A DNA stretch of 64,000 bases from assembly GCA_040357565.1 (NCBI GenBank), contig JBDODJ010000012.1; one strand, 5' to 3'. The translations under genes were made by a program, and so were the position numbers. Source of the stretch: Cercozoa sp. M6MM. Its lineage: Eukaryota; Endomyxa: Ascetosporea. Under the pieces are notes generated by a model. The model ran no database searches. It was not told the origin of the DNA and saw only the letters and a program-made list of their open reading frames with translations. Shown here piece by piece: positions 52,601-62,999 of this stretch; position 1 is the first letter of the stretch; the number at the start of each line of letters is the position of its first letter.

Positions 52601-52931
52601 TCTAATTGAGTCAGAGAAGGAGTGACACATGTAAACGGGGGGGGGGGGGGGGGGGGGGACAACAGTACCTGCAGGATCAGTTGCGCTGCACGCTCCTACA
52701 AATACGATGTTTGAAAGCCCCACATATACAGTCACACAATGCACCTAGTACCTGAATTATGGCACTCGTGGGCATATGCACCCATTGGTACCTCTGAACA
52801 CAGACAAACAAACCGTCATTCTGCGTCCAGTCAACACGGACACAGTATGCGCATACCTGCAGGTTGGCCCATTCGGACGCAGAAACGCGACGTAGCGGGC
52901 CTCCAACCTTGTTCACTAAACGTTGTGACAT
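49608..52931 (-). CDS. unknown multi-exon protein
   Basis: The ATG at 52931 opens MSQRLVNKVGGPLRRVSASE. Many short exons follow in frame: RYQWVHMPTSAIIQ, ERAAQLILQ, DSVVLLDANDKEMKKQYLDS, GKLKCHSNDASHIEAEWTDQ, GTLRIRGELKHSQMLDTR, GYCVVQIHDAWPSLLSLNTL, SVLWSLPMAVCESGKWLDLY, NPFEGTEMQNELMQHG, DTLKQYNKRRGIDSEEVVEL, RVFQVLSQCCIDD, KIFGPPVDDPDSEALHTFIY, HVQQYMEVQL, EAMGGAVERAQAGLVPDIVL and DMLAQRAGVQTQAVPPDF. It ends EGFEKKERAAIPE at TAG 49608. The middle exons read like beta-rich globular domains and the second half like helices. I see no signal peptide, membrane span or catalytic motif I can name, and I cannot assign a family. Its coherent splicing makes it a real gene. Confidence 0.65.
52645..52659. 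repeat. poly-G run in intron
   Basis: The longest G-run of this region lies around 52638-52659 in an intron of the minus-strand gene (C-tract on the sense strand). Confidence 0.85.
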
Positions 52932-53065
52932 GTTCACACCTACGTGCGCACAACTATAAAAGCGATGAATAGCGTTTTAACTATGCGCAATCGGCTTTAT
53001 TTTTGTCCCAACTATTGCTGACGCACCACAGGGATTGTGTGCAAGTGCACACACGGTAAAATCCA
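52932..53065. promoter_or_regulatory. head-to-head intergenic
   Basis: 134 bp between divergent start codons of the unknown (-) and START-like (+) genes. Confidence 0.4.
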
Positions 53066-54506
53066 ATGGAGAGTGTAGTAAAGCAGTTTAAAGCACTAGT
53101 TGTGGATGATCGGTACATCGAATATACTGTCTTTTTCGGTTTGGTTTGCTTCCACGGAGTTTTTGTTTGATCCTCTGCAGACTGGTAGAGGCCGAGACAC
53201 TACTACAGGAGCACGGAGCTGAGCTACAAGAGGCATGCGCTGATGCAACGACTCTCGTGCAGCAACGGCTGCGTAAGGCGCGTGACTCGCGAGAATACGC
53301 CAGGGGTCTCGTACAGACGGGAGACGGCAGTGTTCAAATAGACGCCGATTGGACCTTAATCAAGGAGGCCAATGGAATTCGTACGTTTCACAAGCACAGT
53401 GAGAATGCGCGACGATTGGTACAGCACATCATCATACACGAAGAATGCCCTATCAATGTTGTTGTCATTTCTGGTATATCTAGTGCATCCGAGTGGAAGG
53501 CATCGTTAATGCACCCCTAATCTTTGCCTTGTATACTCTCTACCCGCAACCCTGTTTTTCTTGACCCTCTCTGGTGTATCTTATAGATGTGCCGTGAGGG
53601 AGGTCGACCTGGTCGGCGACTTTGTCCGCGTCGTGAAAGTGTCAGGCCACGTGCTTGCGATGCCATCCAAGTTTGCGATCGAAGCACTCTTTGTACCGAG
53701 TCCTTTTTTGTGTAAAACATCAGAAAGAGTTGATGCTCCTGTCATTGCGAAAGTAGAGAGTTGCACTTCCGTTTCCCTTCTCGGATCGAGGTACCTGTGC
53801 CTGTGTCTCGATAGCGCACTGTTACACTGCCACCCTACCCCTTGGTAGTCATCTTTGTGGATGCGGATGCCGTGCTGCTCGATGAAGCCACAGTGGTGAT
53901 TTCGGGTGTTTCGCCACGCTGTCGCAACTCTACTACTGAGAGTGACAGCAGTGCTAATACTGAGGTCGACATCCCAGCCTTAACAAGAGGTGCCTCCGAG
54001 GTGTATGTGATTAAGGCTGCGGGAGTTGTGCAGCGACGCTCGTCGGACCAGGTGTTCCTCTCGGTCGCCGTTGAATTGGACACAGGTACGTCTTGGTGGA
54101 ACCCCTTTGATTCGAACGATGTGATGTGTTTGTTTTGTAGGGGACATGTGGCTACCCCATGCACTCGTGGACTGGACTGTCAAACACCTGTACCGACATT
54201 TTACTGCACTTGCTTCCAGGCAGTGGAGATACTGCTGCACCCTTGCAGTTGCTACTACGGGTTTTCTGACTTCCGACGGCGCTGTGAGTCGCTTTATCGC
54301 GTAGGCTGGCCGTAACTTTGTCCAGTAAAGCCACCGCCTTCTGCTGTGTGACTTTCCAGGACGAAGAGAGCGCACACAGTTGCCGCATGCAGCAGCAGCG
54401 CGACTTCTACGACGACGTGCGGCAGCGCATCGGTGACCGTGAGACCAGCGACACGGACAGCGCGGCCGCCAGCCAGTCAAGCGAGGTGCGGAAACGAGTG
54501 CGGTGA
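53066..54506 (+). CDS. START-like lipid-binding domain protein
   Basis: The ATG at 53066 opens MESVVKQFKALVVDDR. A coiled segment follows (AETLLQEHGAELQEACADAT), then VQIDADWTLIKEANGIRTFH, the opening of a START/Bet v 1-fold domain. After it come CREVDLVGDFVRVVKVSGH, VVIFVDADAVLLDEATVVIS, RSSDQVFLSVAVELDTG and WLPHALVDWTVKHLYRHFTA, the last resembling the C-terminal START helix that closes the lipid pocket. A hydrophilic Ser/Asp-rich tail ends EVRKRVR at TGA. START domains bind sterols or phospholipids in a cavity; the ligand cannot be told from sequence. The match is by motif spacing and overall pattern. Confidence 0.6.
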
Positions 54507-55100
54507 GTTGAAGTGCACGCGATGCGACGCAGTCGAACTGAACTCGACTGAGCGGACTGACACCAGCGCAGTTCGCGATCGCTGGCTAGCAAACCTACGC
54601 TGCGCTTAGTACTAGTAGATGACCATGCGTTACAGACTGACTCAGATTGCGTTATGAACCCAGGCTGACCACGCCAGTTGGTCTATCATTTTAGTGGCAA
54701 GTAAGCACCGGCTGCTGTAGAGAGAAGGGTTGTTTCGACACGATTTTCCCCCGACAGACGATTCCGTCTACGGCTCCGTCCGCTTTGACGCAGGAACCCA
54801 GCTGGAGTAATTCTTCACTTCGCTTCTTCGAACTGAATCATCTGATTCCTTCGCTTCGTCTAATTGACGACTTACTCACAAACGAAACGTCACGTCAGTA
54901 ACAAATGGTTAAATTCAACGGGCCGAGCTAGCGTACACAAACGTACGCTTCGCTTGTAGCGCCGAACGCGTGCATCGCACCCGACGCCGAGCTCGAGTTC
55001 AAAATGTTTCTCGTCTTCAGTTGTTTTGATGCGTGAGATCGACGACAAAACCGACCGGGACTGTACATGTCAGACCAACGCAAGCAATTTGTGCCGCAGT
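54507..55100. other. intergenic holding the repeat copy
   Basis: Tail-to-tail gap between the START-like gene and BCKDHB. Apart from the dispersed repeat copy (54620-54905) I see no gene. Confidence 0.5.
54620..54905 (-). repeat. dispersed noncoding repeat, copy 2 (inverted)
   Basis: The reverse complement aligns with 9410-9915. The shared block 54698-54876 includes TAATTGACGACTTAC, GTAATTCTTCACTTCGCTTC and CTGCTGTAGAGAGAAGGG. The second block, 54630-54683, contains TTACAGACTGACTCAGATT and CCAGTTGGTCT. Relative to copy 1 it lacks about 190 bp between the blocks. No coding potential was seen. Confidence 0.75.
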
Positions 55101-55308
55101 TTAGTACGACACTGACTTCATGATGGCCTGCGAATGACAGCAGAGATAGTCGAGATCGACAGGACTAACACGGAGAAAGAAAAAATGGGATTACCTCGTA
55201 CACCTTCAGCGTATCCGGTAGATAGACCTTCTCCAGAATGAGTGGGAAGGGCGTGTCGTAGCCACACACGCGCTGAACCGGCGCCTCCAGTGACTGCTCA
55301 TGCCAAAG

Positions 55309-55368
<60 letters not shown>

Positions 55369-55378
55369 TTATGGAGGG

Positions 55379-55424
<46 letters not shown>

Positions 55425-55846
55425 CACCAGGAAGCACTCGTCCTGCACGGTGGCAGCGATCTCGCCAGCAAAGCCACTGCACGCATGGAACGTCGATGTT
55501 CACCACACTAGGCAGGGATACAGAGAATCACATACCCCGTGAGTGGAGCCTCATGCGAAACAACGCATCGGCCCGTCTTCAGCACCTGTCAAAAGCTCAC
55601 ACGCACAGAGTGCACACACAAACACAACAAAGAACTGTGTGTATGAGAGGGAGAGCGTACCGACTGCGTGACTGTTTGGATGTCCCACGGAACGATCGTC
55701 TGCAGGTCGATCACCTCGCAGCTCACGCCCTTCTCGGCCGCCTTCTCGGCAGCAGCAAGCACCACGTTCACCTACGTTCATGCACGCCCACGCATGTACA
55801 GACAAATATATATATATATATATATATGAAGGGAGGTGTATTGCGA

Positions 55847-55907
<61 letters not shown>

Positions 55908-57513
55908 ATAGATATCTAAATAAGATGGGGAAGGGTGTACCTGGTTACCCCAAGCAATCAGGGTGACGTCAGTACCCTCGCGCACAATGTCAGCAGTCTC
56001 CAGCGGCAGCTCGTAACTCTACGAGCATGCGCCGATGATCCAACTGATCTAGTATCGAAAGCTTATGTACCTCCTCAGGCACATCATCGATGGCAGTGCG
56101 GTACAGAGCCTTTGGCTCAAGGAACAGCACTGGGTTATCATCACGGATACTGCCAGCAACAAGATGCATCGAAATGGCAGCAAGAAAAGGGAGATTGAGA
56201 GAGTTAAGCTACGAGGCAGTGAGGAGACCCTTGGCTTGCTTGGGACCACGCGGCATCACGACCTGCAGACCGAGTGTCGTATTCCCACACATGCCACATA
56301 CACACACATACAAGCTCAAACCAACAGCGCACCTTGATTCCCGGCGTGTGCGCAAAGTACGCCTCGGGCGACTGCGAGTGGTAGTGGCCGCCATGACCCA
56401 CGGCACCTACTCAAACAGGGCACAACATGACATGTGACACGTGGCGTAGGCAGGTAGGCAGGCAGGCAGGCAGGTAATACCACACGGAGCACGCACAGTG
56501 AGACCACCGACATCGAACTGCAGACACACTATACTCGCACAGATACAACACCCCCAAAAAGCAACACACCTGGTTGCCGGAGCGGTAGCGGTACTTCGCG
56601 GCTTCGTTTACTAGCTACACACAACGTTGATGAGGCGACACAGACACAACGTTGCAGGTTTATACTTGATCAAAGGCCGGGAAAATGTAGTCAGCGAACT
56701 GGATCTCTATTGGCGTTCAAACACATGTCAAATGAATAATGAACACAGCCAGAAAGTTGCAACACGCACCGGCGACCGGTCGGTGACCAGCAGCGGCCAT
56801 GCCGATAGCGAAACCCGCAATGCCCTAGACAAACACAAACAGATAAACCCCACCCAGATATCAGTCGCGTCTGCGCTTTGTACCTGCTCGCAAAGCGGCG
56901 TGTTGAACACACTGCAGAATGCCACAACATGGTTATGTAAATAGGTAAGCGAACACTCAGACACAAAGGCATAGCGTACCGGTCCTTGCCGAACTCCTCC
57001 TGCAAATCGACGGCACAGCGGAAGACACCACCAAAGCCTTTTCAATCACATTCAATCACATTCATCGGCAAAACCAAACCACACTTCTAAAGTGAGAAAC
57101 ACGCAGTACCGACATCCTCGCCGAAGAGAACGGTCGTGTCGTCCTCCACGAGGGCATCGCTACGCAGGGACATAGGAACATACATGTAAAAACAAATCAC
57201 AAACTCTGTTTCGCAAAACAAACCGAAGGGCGTGGTTGATCGCCGTCACGAGGTTCGTCTGTTTACCGCGCGCACCCTGGACATCAATCAAGTGAGTCTC
57301 TCAAAAATATTGCTGACAGAAACGCTCGCCAGCAAGATTTGAAAAATGAGGCAAGTTGTGTTTTCTAAAGCATGTCTGCTGAGTGAAAGCACACGTGTGC
57401 ACAGATCTTGTCACATGTGCAGAAGCATCAGCTCAGGTGCTTGCCTTCTGATTGCAGCACAAATCTACCTGCGCCACCTGACCGCTCACACGCCGGCCGA
57501 CCCGGTTCAGCAT
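55101..57513 (-). CDS. BCKDHB: 2-oxoisovalerate dehydrogenase E1 subunit beta
   Basis: Beta subunit of the thiamine-dependent E1 of the mitochondrial branched-chain 2-oxoacid dehydrogenase. The ATG at 57513 gives a short basic exon [12 protein letters not shown] (presequence start). Later exons: [143 protein letters not shown] and [20 protein letters not shown]. The end is [16 protein letters not shown], then [12 protein letters not shown] at TAA 55101, reached through a final intron starting GTAATC. The family order is complete. One or two exons just after exon 1 were not placed. Confidence 0.92.
55311..55423. repeat. (CA)n, (TA)n and (GA)n compound microsatellite
   Basis: A CA run to about 55355, a TATATATATAT stretch, then a (GA)n run to 55423, in a BCKDHB intron. 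Confidence 0.95.
55850..55902. repeat. (GA)n microsatellite
   Basis: Pure GA run after a (TA)n stretch (55807-55828) in a BCKDHB intron; it is (TC)n, a pyrimidine tract, on the sense strand. Confidence 0.95.
56446..56475. repeat. (GGCA)n tetranucleotide repeat
   Basis: GTAGGCAGGTAGGCAGGCAG-type repeat in a BCKDHB intron. Confidence 0.85.
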
Positions 57514-57773
57514 TTTTCGCTGCAATGACACCTGTGCGTTAGCTAATGCCGTGCTTTGACGTGCTTTTGGCAATTCGAATCGCCGGCTACATTAAAAGCA
57601 AAAGTTAAAAAATCGAGAACCAGTGCCTCCTTCCATACGTGTGTGCAGAAAGCGTAGGAGAGTTATTCCTAACATTGAGATATGTCTCGACTCGCGCGTG
57701 GCCAGGGTTTGTCAAGAATATCAATAATTTCATTGACTTGCTTTCGGCAGACGAATTATGTGAATGATCTGTG
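57514..57773. promoter_or_regulatory. head-to-head intergenic BCKDHB/GET4
   Basis: 260 bp between divergent start codons; presumed shared promoter, no motif identified. Confidence 0.4.
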
Positions 57774-59275
57774 ATGGCAGGCGCGAATCTTCAAGCGCAG
57801 ATGAAGCATGCGCAGCAGTTGCTGACGCAAGGTGATCACTACGAGGCGCAGCAGGTGTTCCAGTCACTCGTGGTGCGCACAGTCAACGCCGGCAAGCCCG
57901 CTGTTGCTGCCAAGGTACGTTTCTTGTCTGATCGTGAACGACAGGCAAGTTTCAGCGCTGCGCAGATCGGTTTCGTTGGCGCCCTTGCTTTTGCCGAGAA
58001 AGGCCACTTTAACTCGTAGCATTATCATTGCTGTACACATGCATAGTCCGTTTCAACCAGTCTGTGATCGGCTTGAATAGTGCTTCGGCGCTGGCGTTGG
58101 CTGCTTTGGATGCCAGTAAAGACGGGTACATATCGTTTCATTTGTGCCCCTGGTAGCTAGCGAGTGCCCGCTTAGTGAATACGCGCTGGCACGTGTGACT
58201 GACTTGCTGGCTGCCATGCGCGGTTCTGGTACGTGGTAACTTGACTGGATGGAGTGTACTTGGGATGCTGCCTTTCGCAGAGGAGGCCTCGGTGGCAGCC
58301 AAGAAGATTATGCAGAAAACGCTGGAATCACTCGATCAGGTATCATATGATTTGCGATTTTTTCGTCTGTCTCTCTAATTCGCCTCTGTCATTTGAAGGA
58401 GAAAAAAGCTGAGTTGCACCTGGCTTACGGCGTCTTTCTTGCGAGTGTGCACACCGACGCATCGCTAACGCACCTCGCGCGTGGTGCTGCTTTCGTATGT
58501 TGCTCAAACAGAAACGTTGAGACTCAAACAAAGTGCTACCCTACCCGATCACGGTTGTTTGTCTGTCTGTAGGATGCTGATACGGCTGCTGAAACAACGC
58601 AAGAGTTCCTTCGCTTCGTCAGAGAGCTGGTGATTCAAGACAAAGCTTGTTGAAATCTTTTTTTGTTGAGTGATTTTACAAGACACAGAAGGCCGAAAAC
58701 GCATCTTTCTTGCACGCCAAGACTGCTTTGCTCTTCATGGTGCTTTCCGTTTTCTTCAATCTTTTTGTAGTTTAGTGGATCATTTGAGGGTGTGTTGTTG
58801 TTCTTGCAGGCCGAGTCAGAGAACACCGAGCTGCCCTGGCAGTTCGTTCAGAAAGCGTCTGTGCCGCCGTCGGATTGTCTGACTGCCGCACGAGTTTGTA
58901 AATTCCATTGTCTAGATTGTTCACCGTGCAATCTGAAATGATGTGCAATGTGTGTGGGAGTGTAGTGGCACGTGCCGTGCAGAAGCAGAGCGGCGCATTG
59001 TTCGCTTCGGCTCGCCAGTTCCACCAGCAAACGCTCCAGCAGGCCGATTTGCTTGCACTTGCGGTTTTAGTTTTCTTGAAAGTGTGTTAGACGTTGCATG
59101 ATTGTTAACTTACGCAGGACAAGGCTGGCCAGCGGTTCGGTCTGTCGCCGCTTTCAGGGTATATAATCATTCCTACGAAAGGGGTTGGCCAATTGCTGCA
59201 ATTTGATGCCATGAATATGAGGACTGATATAGTCCGGGTCTCGGTGGTCTCTTGAAAAACATTCTCGGCTTCTAA
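57774..59275 (+). CDS. GET4: GET4/TRC35 tail-anchored protein targeting factor
   Basis: Adaptor that hands tail-anchored proteins to the GET3 ATPase in the cytosol. The ATG at 57774 opens MAGANLQAQMKHAQQLLTQG followed by DHYEAQQVFQSLVVRTVNAG, matching the GET4 N-terminal helical repeat. Further alpha-solenoid exons: EYALARVTDLLAAMRGS, EEASVAAKKIMQKTLESLDQ, KAELHLAYGVFLASVH, TTQEFLRFVRELVIQ, LPWQFVQKASVPPSDC and SGALFASARQFHQQTLQQAD. The end is AGQRFGLSPLSG joined by a last intron (GTATAT to ATAG) to PGLGGLLKNILGF at TAA 59273. This mirrors the human FFGV...GGLLGNLL C-terminus and confirms both the family and the last exon. Confidence 0.8.
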
Positions 59276-59358
59276 TTATCACCGACAGTGACGGGATATA
59301 TGGCCGTAAACTTTAATTTACTTTCGTTTGCTTGTAAGGTATATTGTATAGCATAAGC

Positions 59359-59580
59359 GGGTATGTCCCGGATTGGCGGGGCGCTTTTTTCTTTGGTCCC
59401 GCATGGGGAAAATCCCTATCGTCAAAAAGTGAAACCCTTCCAGGGGCGTCCAGTAACGACCTAAACACACCAGACCCCCAAGGGCAAATAATACGATAGG
59501 GTCCGTCAAGGAAACTTAGGAAAGCCCACAATGCCTAACGGTTGGGTTTTTTTTAAACGCCCCGCCAATCCGGCGTACCC
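59359..59580. mobile_element. 222-bp MITE-like element with terminal inverted repeats
   Basis: The ends GGGTATGTCCCGGATTGGCG and, reversed, GGGTACGCCGGATTGGCG continue into a shared GGGCG, forming imperfect inverted repeats of about 25 bp. Flanks are TAGCATAAGC (59349-59358) and TAGATAAGC (59581-59589), a probable 9-10 bp target duplication with one base lost. There is no coding capacity. Length and duplication size suggest a non-autonomous Mutator-like element. Confidence 0.7.
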
Positions 59581-59742
59581 TAGATAAGCGAGCCACCAGC
59601 GCAGTGGCCATGCATAAATAGATATGGACGAAACGAAACGTAAACCAACGTCCGTCTGGTACGGTACCGTCGCGTGAACTCAACTCGACTCAGGATCAAA
59701 CCACGGCACTCCAGCGTCCAGTCAAACGAGAACCTCCGTCGC

Positions 59743-60962
59743 TTACGAGGAAGCGCGAGAGATACCCGTAACCTCTGCCATACCCGAGGGCACGAAAGGA
59801 AAGATGAGCGGCACAGGATTCAACCAGCCGCCGAACAGTGGATGCGTGGCCATTCCAATGTACACTACACATAAATTACGCAATCAGCGATCAGCAAACC
59901 AAGCAATCAGCAAACCAAGCAATCAGCAAACCAAGCAATCAGCAAATCCATCAAGCAAAATGAAAGATTAATACTCAAGGGCGAGATTTGACGCAGCTCA
60001 ATCGTGAGATGCGACACAAGGAATGAGCTTTCGGCGTCGGCAGGTGTCAACAACAGCACATTTGCTCCGTCTTGGTCCAAGCGCGACTTTGTCCTAAGAA
60101 AATTCCATGCAACAAGACTCAGTTGGGAAGCGCACCAACAGTACAATTGTCCAGTCAGAGGAATGCGTTGATGGATTTCGAGTCCATTGCGTTCGGCACC
60201 CGCTCCGAGCCACAGCTCACCCTTGCACAGGCGCGCACTGTCACATTCGACCTGAGCACCCACAAGCTTTCCTCCTACACACATACACACACAAATACAC
60301 AAAGACGTCAATGCGACAGGAACTCAAGAGGAGGACACAGCCAATTAAGACAGGGTACCAAGAGCGCCCTTGTTAAAGTACAAATCGAACAAGGGAAGGA
60401 CACCAACAGGAAAGAGACCCACTCGTAAATCTCCTGAACATACACTCGTTATTCAAGAAGCAGAAAGATACATCTCTGGCGAAAGAAGGTACCATTCAGG
60501 ACGACGAGTTCTTCTGGCGCATCTATCGATACAAAGAAAAGGATAGCAAACTGCACAATCTCAATACCGCAACAAGTCTACCTGCCAGTGAAAAAAGTTC
60601 ATGCACTTGGTGCTTTTTCAAACTCGTCAGCGCTCTGACCGGAACATAGGATCGTGAGCCCAAAAGATCCTCCACCGTTTTTGGCTTCTCTCTATATTAC
60701 AAACACCCTGTGAAATCATACCAAGGTGACGGCCAGTGGCAGCATACCCGGTAAAACGGATTCCCATGACAATGTTAGTGACCATCAAGAAAACAATGGT
60801 GAAAGCAAACGCCATGAGAGGTCTCAAAACACGTCCAGTTAAGGAATCGGCGCGTCTCGGTGCAAGAACCGCTGGACGATCCTTTTTTGGGACGCGCGCT
60901 GGCTTTTGTGTATCCCCATCTTTCTTTCGCCTTTGACGCAAAGACCGGTCCCGAGAGCCCAT
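59743..60962 (-). CDS. single-pass membrane protein, unknown
   Basis: The ATG at 60962 opens MGSRDRSLRQRRKKDGDTQK, a very basic cytosolic tail with a Gly2 that could be acylated. A membrane span follows (LMAFAFTIVFLMVTNIVMGI), then exons EKPKTVEDLLGSRSYVPVRA, DAPEELVVLN, LRVGLFPVGVLPLFDLYFNK, GKLVGAQVECDSARLCKGEL, WLGAGAERNGLEIHQRIP, DQDGANVLLLTPADAESSF and LTIELRQISPL. The last exon, MYIGMATHPLFGGWLN then PVPLIFPFVPSGMAEVTGIS, ends at TAA 59743 and is joined across an intron that holds a 16-bp tandem repeat. I do not recognise the family. One span followed by a large globular domain suggests a type II membrane protein. Confidence 0.6.
59891..59954. repeat. 16-bp tandem repeat
   Basis: TCAGCAAACCAAGCAA is repeated three times plus a diverged fourth copy, in the last intron of the membrane-protein gene. 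Confidence 0.9.
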
Positions 60963-61095
60963 GTCAACGAATCTAAAAGGCGAGTCTGCACGCAGCAAAG
61001 CGCGACTTTTTCTCCATCAATCTTTCTACAAAAAAAAAAAGATACTGTAATTGAACTCTCACGCCTTAGAAGTTGTCTGAGACACTTAACTGACA
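60963..61095. promoter_or_regulatory. head-to-head intergenic
   Basis: 133 bp between divergent start codons; includes an A-run (61030-61041). Confidence 0.4.
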
Positions 61096-61911
61096 ATGGT
61101 ATTACCTATATGGCCTAAATAGCTGTCACGCAGCCGGATATAACTCTATGCCCGCCCGTTTTTGTAGGCGAAAAGGAAGGAAGCTAAGGTCGTCAAGTTT
61201 GTCGTATGTCTCTTTGTTCTTTACTTTGCCGACGGTCTAAGCACTGTTTCACAGGACCCTGCCAAGGCGTGGAAGAAGGAGCAACAGGCACAGAAGCATG
61301 CCGCCCTCAAGGTAAAACTGTAATTACGGACCTCTCTTTTCCTGTTTAAGTGTAGGGATGGACTCGTAGAAAAAGCGCAGCGAATACGAAGAACGAGTAC
61401 GAAAACGAGAGCAACGACGTAAGCTGATCCAAGTGAACTCACAAACCTTTTGGATTACGATTGGCGTGCTCAGGTGCCGATGAATTGTTCAAGAAAGCTT
61501 CGCGAGAGGTTGACGAGTTGGGTAGAGAGGATTTACAATCTCACCGCGATTGGCTGTGTTCTCTGACGACTATATTTTCCTGCCGCAGGTGGAGATCAGT
61601 TGTTCAGCTTTGATCGGAAGAAGCGACGCGAGAAGGAGCGCGAGAACCTTGGATTACGACCGGCAAAGGTGTGTTCACTCGTGCTGATGATGATAACCCG
61701 GCATGCCTTTCCTGCCTGTGTAGAACAAGAAGGTGCCGTACAAGATCCTAGTCGCGCAGCAAAAGAAGGTATTGTCGTGCCAACGACAAAGATACGTGTC
61801 TGAGCAACGATATTGCACTGTAGAATCAACAACGAGACGCTAAGCACATTGAGGAAGAAAGAAAAGGCGGTGCGTCGGAGTTTATCGTTGCCTGCTCTGC
61901 TTTGTGATTTT

Positions 61912-61950
<39 letters not shown>

Positions 61951-62175
61951 CGCAGGTGTACTTATGTCGACGACGAGAAAGGTGCACAAGAGTAAGGCAC
62001 AGCGACGACAGGTACACATATAATATTGCTGATGACAAGTGTCATGTCTATACACATTTTGCAGGCGAGGAACACAGGCCCGTCGCTCAACTTGCACGTC
62101 TCGTCCAACGACATCCGACGCGCCAAAAAGAACTTGCGCTCCAAGCCGAAGGGCTTGCGTGCCATGCACAACTAG
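61096..62175 (+). CDS. DUF4602/C1orf131-like nucleolar protein
   Basis: Exon 1 is the ATG alone (61096-61098), followed by GTATTA. Joined exons read AKRKEAKVVKFDPAKAWKKE, KKRSEYEERVRKREQRRADE, LFKKASREVDELGGDQLFSF and DRKKRREKERENLGLRPAK. Then come NKKVPYKILVAQQKK, RDAKHIEEERKGGASEG, STTRKVHKSKAQRRQ and NLHVSSNDIRRAKKNLRSKP, ending RAMHN at TAG. The LGLRPAK-KKVPYKIL segment resembles the core of the DUF4602 (human C1orf131) family, part of the small-subunit processome. The protein is about a third Lys/Arg, fitting rRNA binding. The next gene, RCL1, belongs to the same particle. Confidence 0.5.
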
Positions 62176-62647
62176 TGTGTGCCCTCCCTTCTGTTCATTT
62201 TAATTTCACTGGCAGTCTAAGCAATCATCGCGACGGACGGCGGCGGAACGGAAGTTTCGAGTTTTTTAGCGTAGTTTCATTTTTCCAACTATCACCGTAC
62301 GAAACACCATCGCATCAAGTTTATAGAAGAAATCCATGCTAATAGCGAGCTACAGCAGCGTGCTAGACCGGCGGAGCAGGCCACGCCAGTCGATAAATTC
62401 AAATACAGAAACTCGAAGTAAGCTTCAGTTCGCTCAATGAATCACGTCATACAAAAACTGAACGAATTGAGTCAGAGAAAATCGGAAATTCGACTTTTAC
62501 TTTACGACATTCGAGTTCCCACCCGCTCGATTAAGACTCAGCATGGTGCATGTTCACGAAGCCGGCACCCAGGCACGAAAGCACGACTCCGTTTTTCTCC
62601 TACATGGGGAATTAGGATCACAGATGTACACATCATATGCTTGGCGT
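62176..62647. other. intergenic, tail-to-tail
   Basis: 3' flanks of the DUF4602-like gene (+) and RCL1 (-). No gene was seen. Confidence 0.45.
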
Positions 62648-62887
62648 TCACAGCAAGTTAAAAGACACCTCAGTGGCACGGAAGGTGACATCGAGCACCT
62701 CGCGCAGCAAGCGCAGCACCTTGATCGCGTTCTTGGTGAGCGGTCCAGTACGCACCTTGGAGACGTCCTCGGGACCCAGTGCCATTAGTGTCAATACCAA
62801 GGTCTGGTGTGCACCGTCAACGCAGGGAGCGTGCGACACCTCTTGCAGCAGCATGTGCGCCTGAGTTTCACAAACACGTATCACATG

Positions 62888-62935
<48 letters not shown>

Positions 62936-62945
62936 NNNNNNNNNN

Positions 62946-62999
<54 letters not shown>

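Noticed and set aside
57514-57773. Classical TATA or initiator motif in divergent gaps
   Set aside because: AT-rich words exist, but none recurs at a fixed distance from the start codons, so no specific promoter element is claimed.
59891-59954. CRISPR-like short repeat array
   Set aside because: The 16-bp units are contiguous with no spacers and lie in an intron of a eukaryotic gene.
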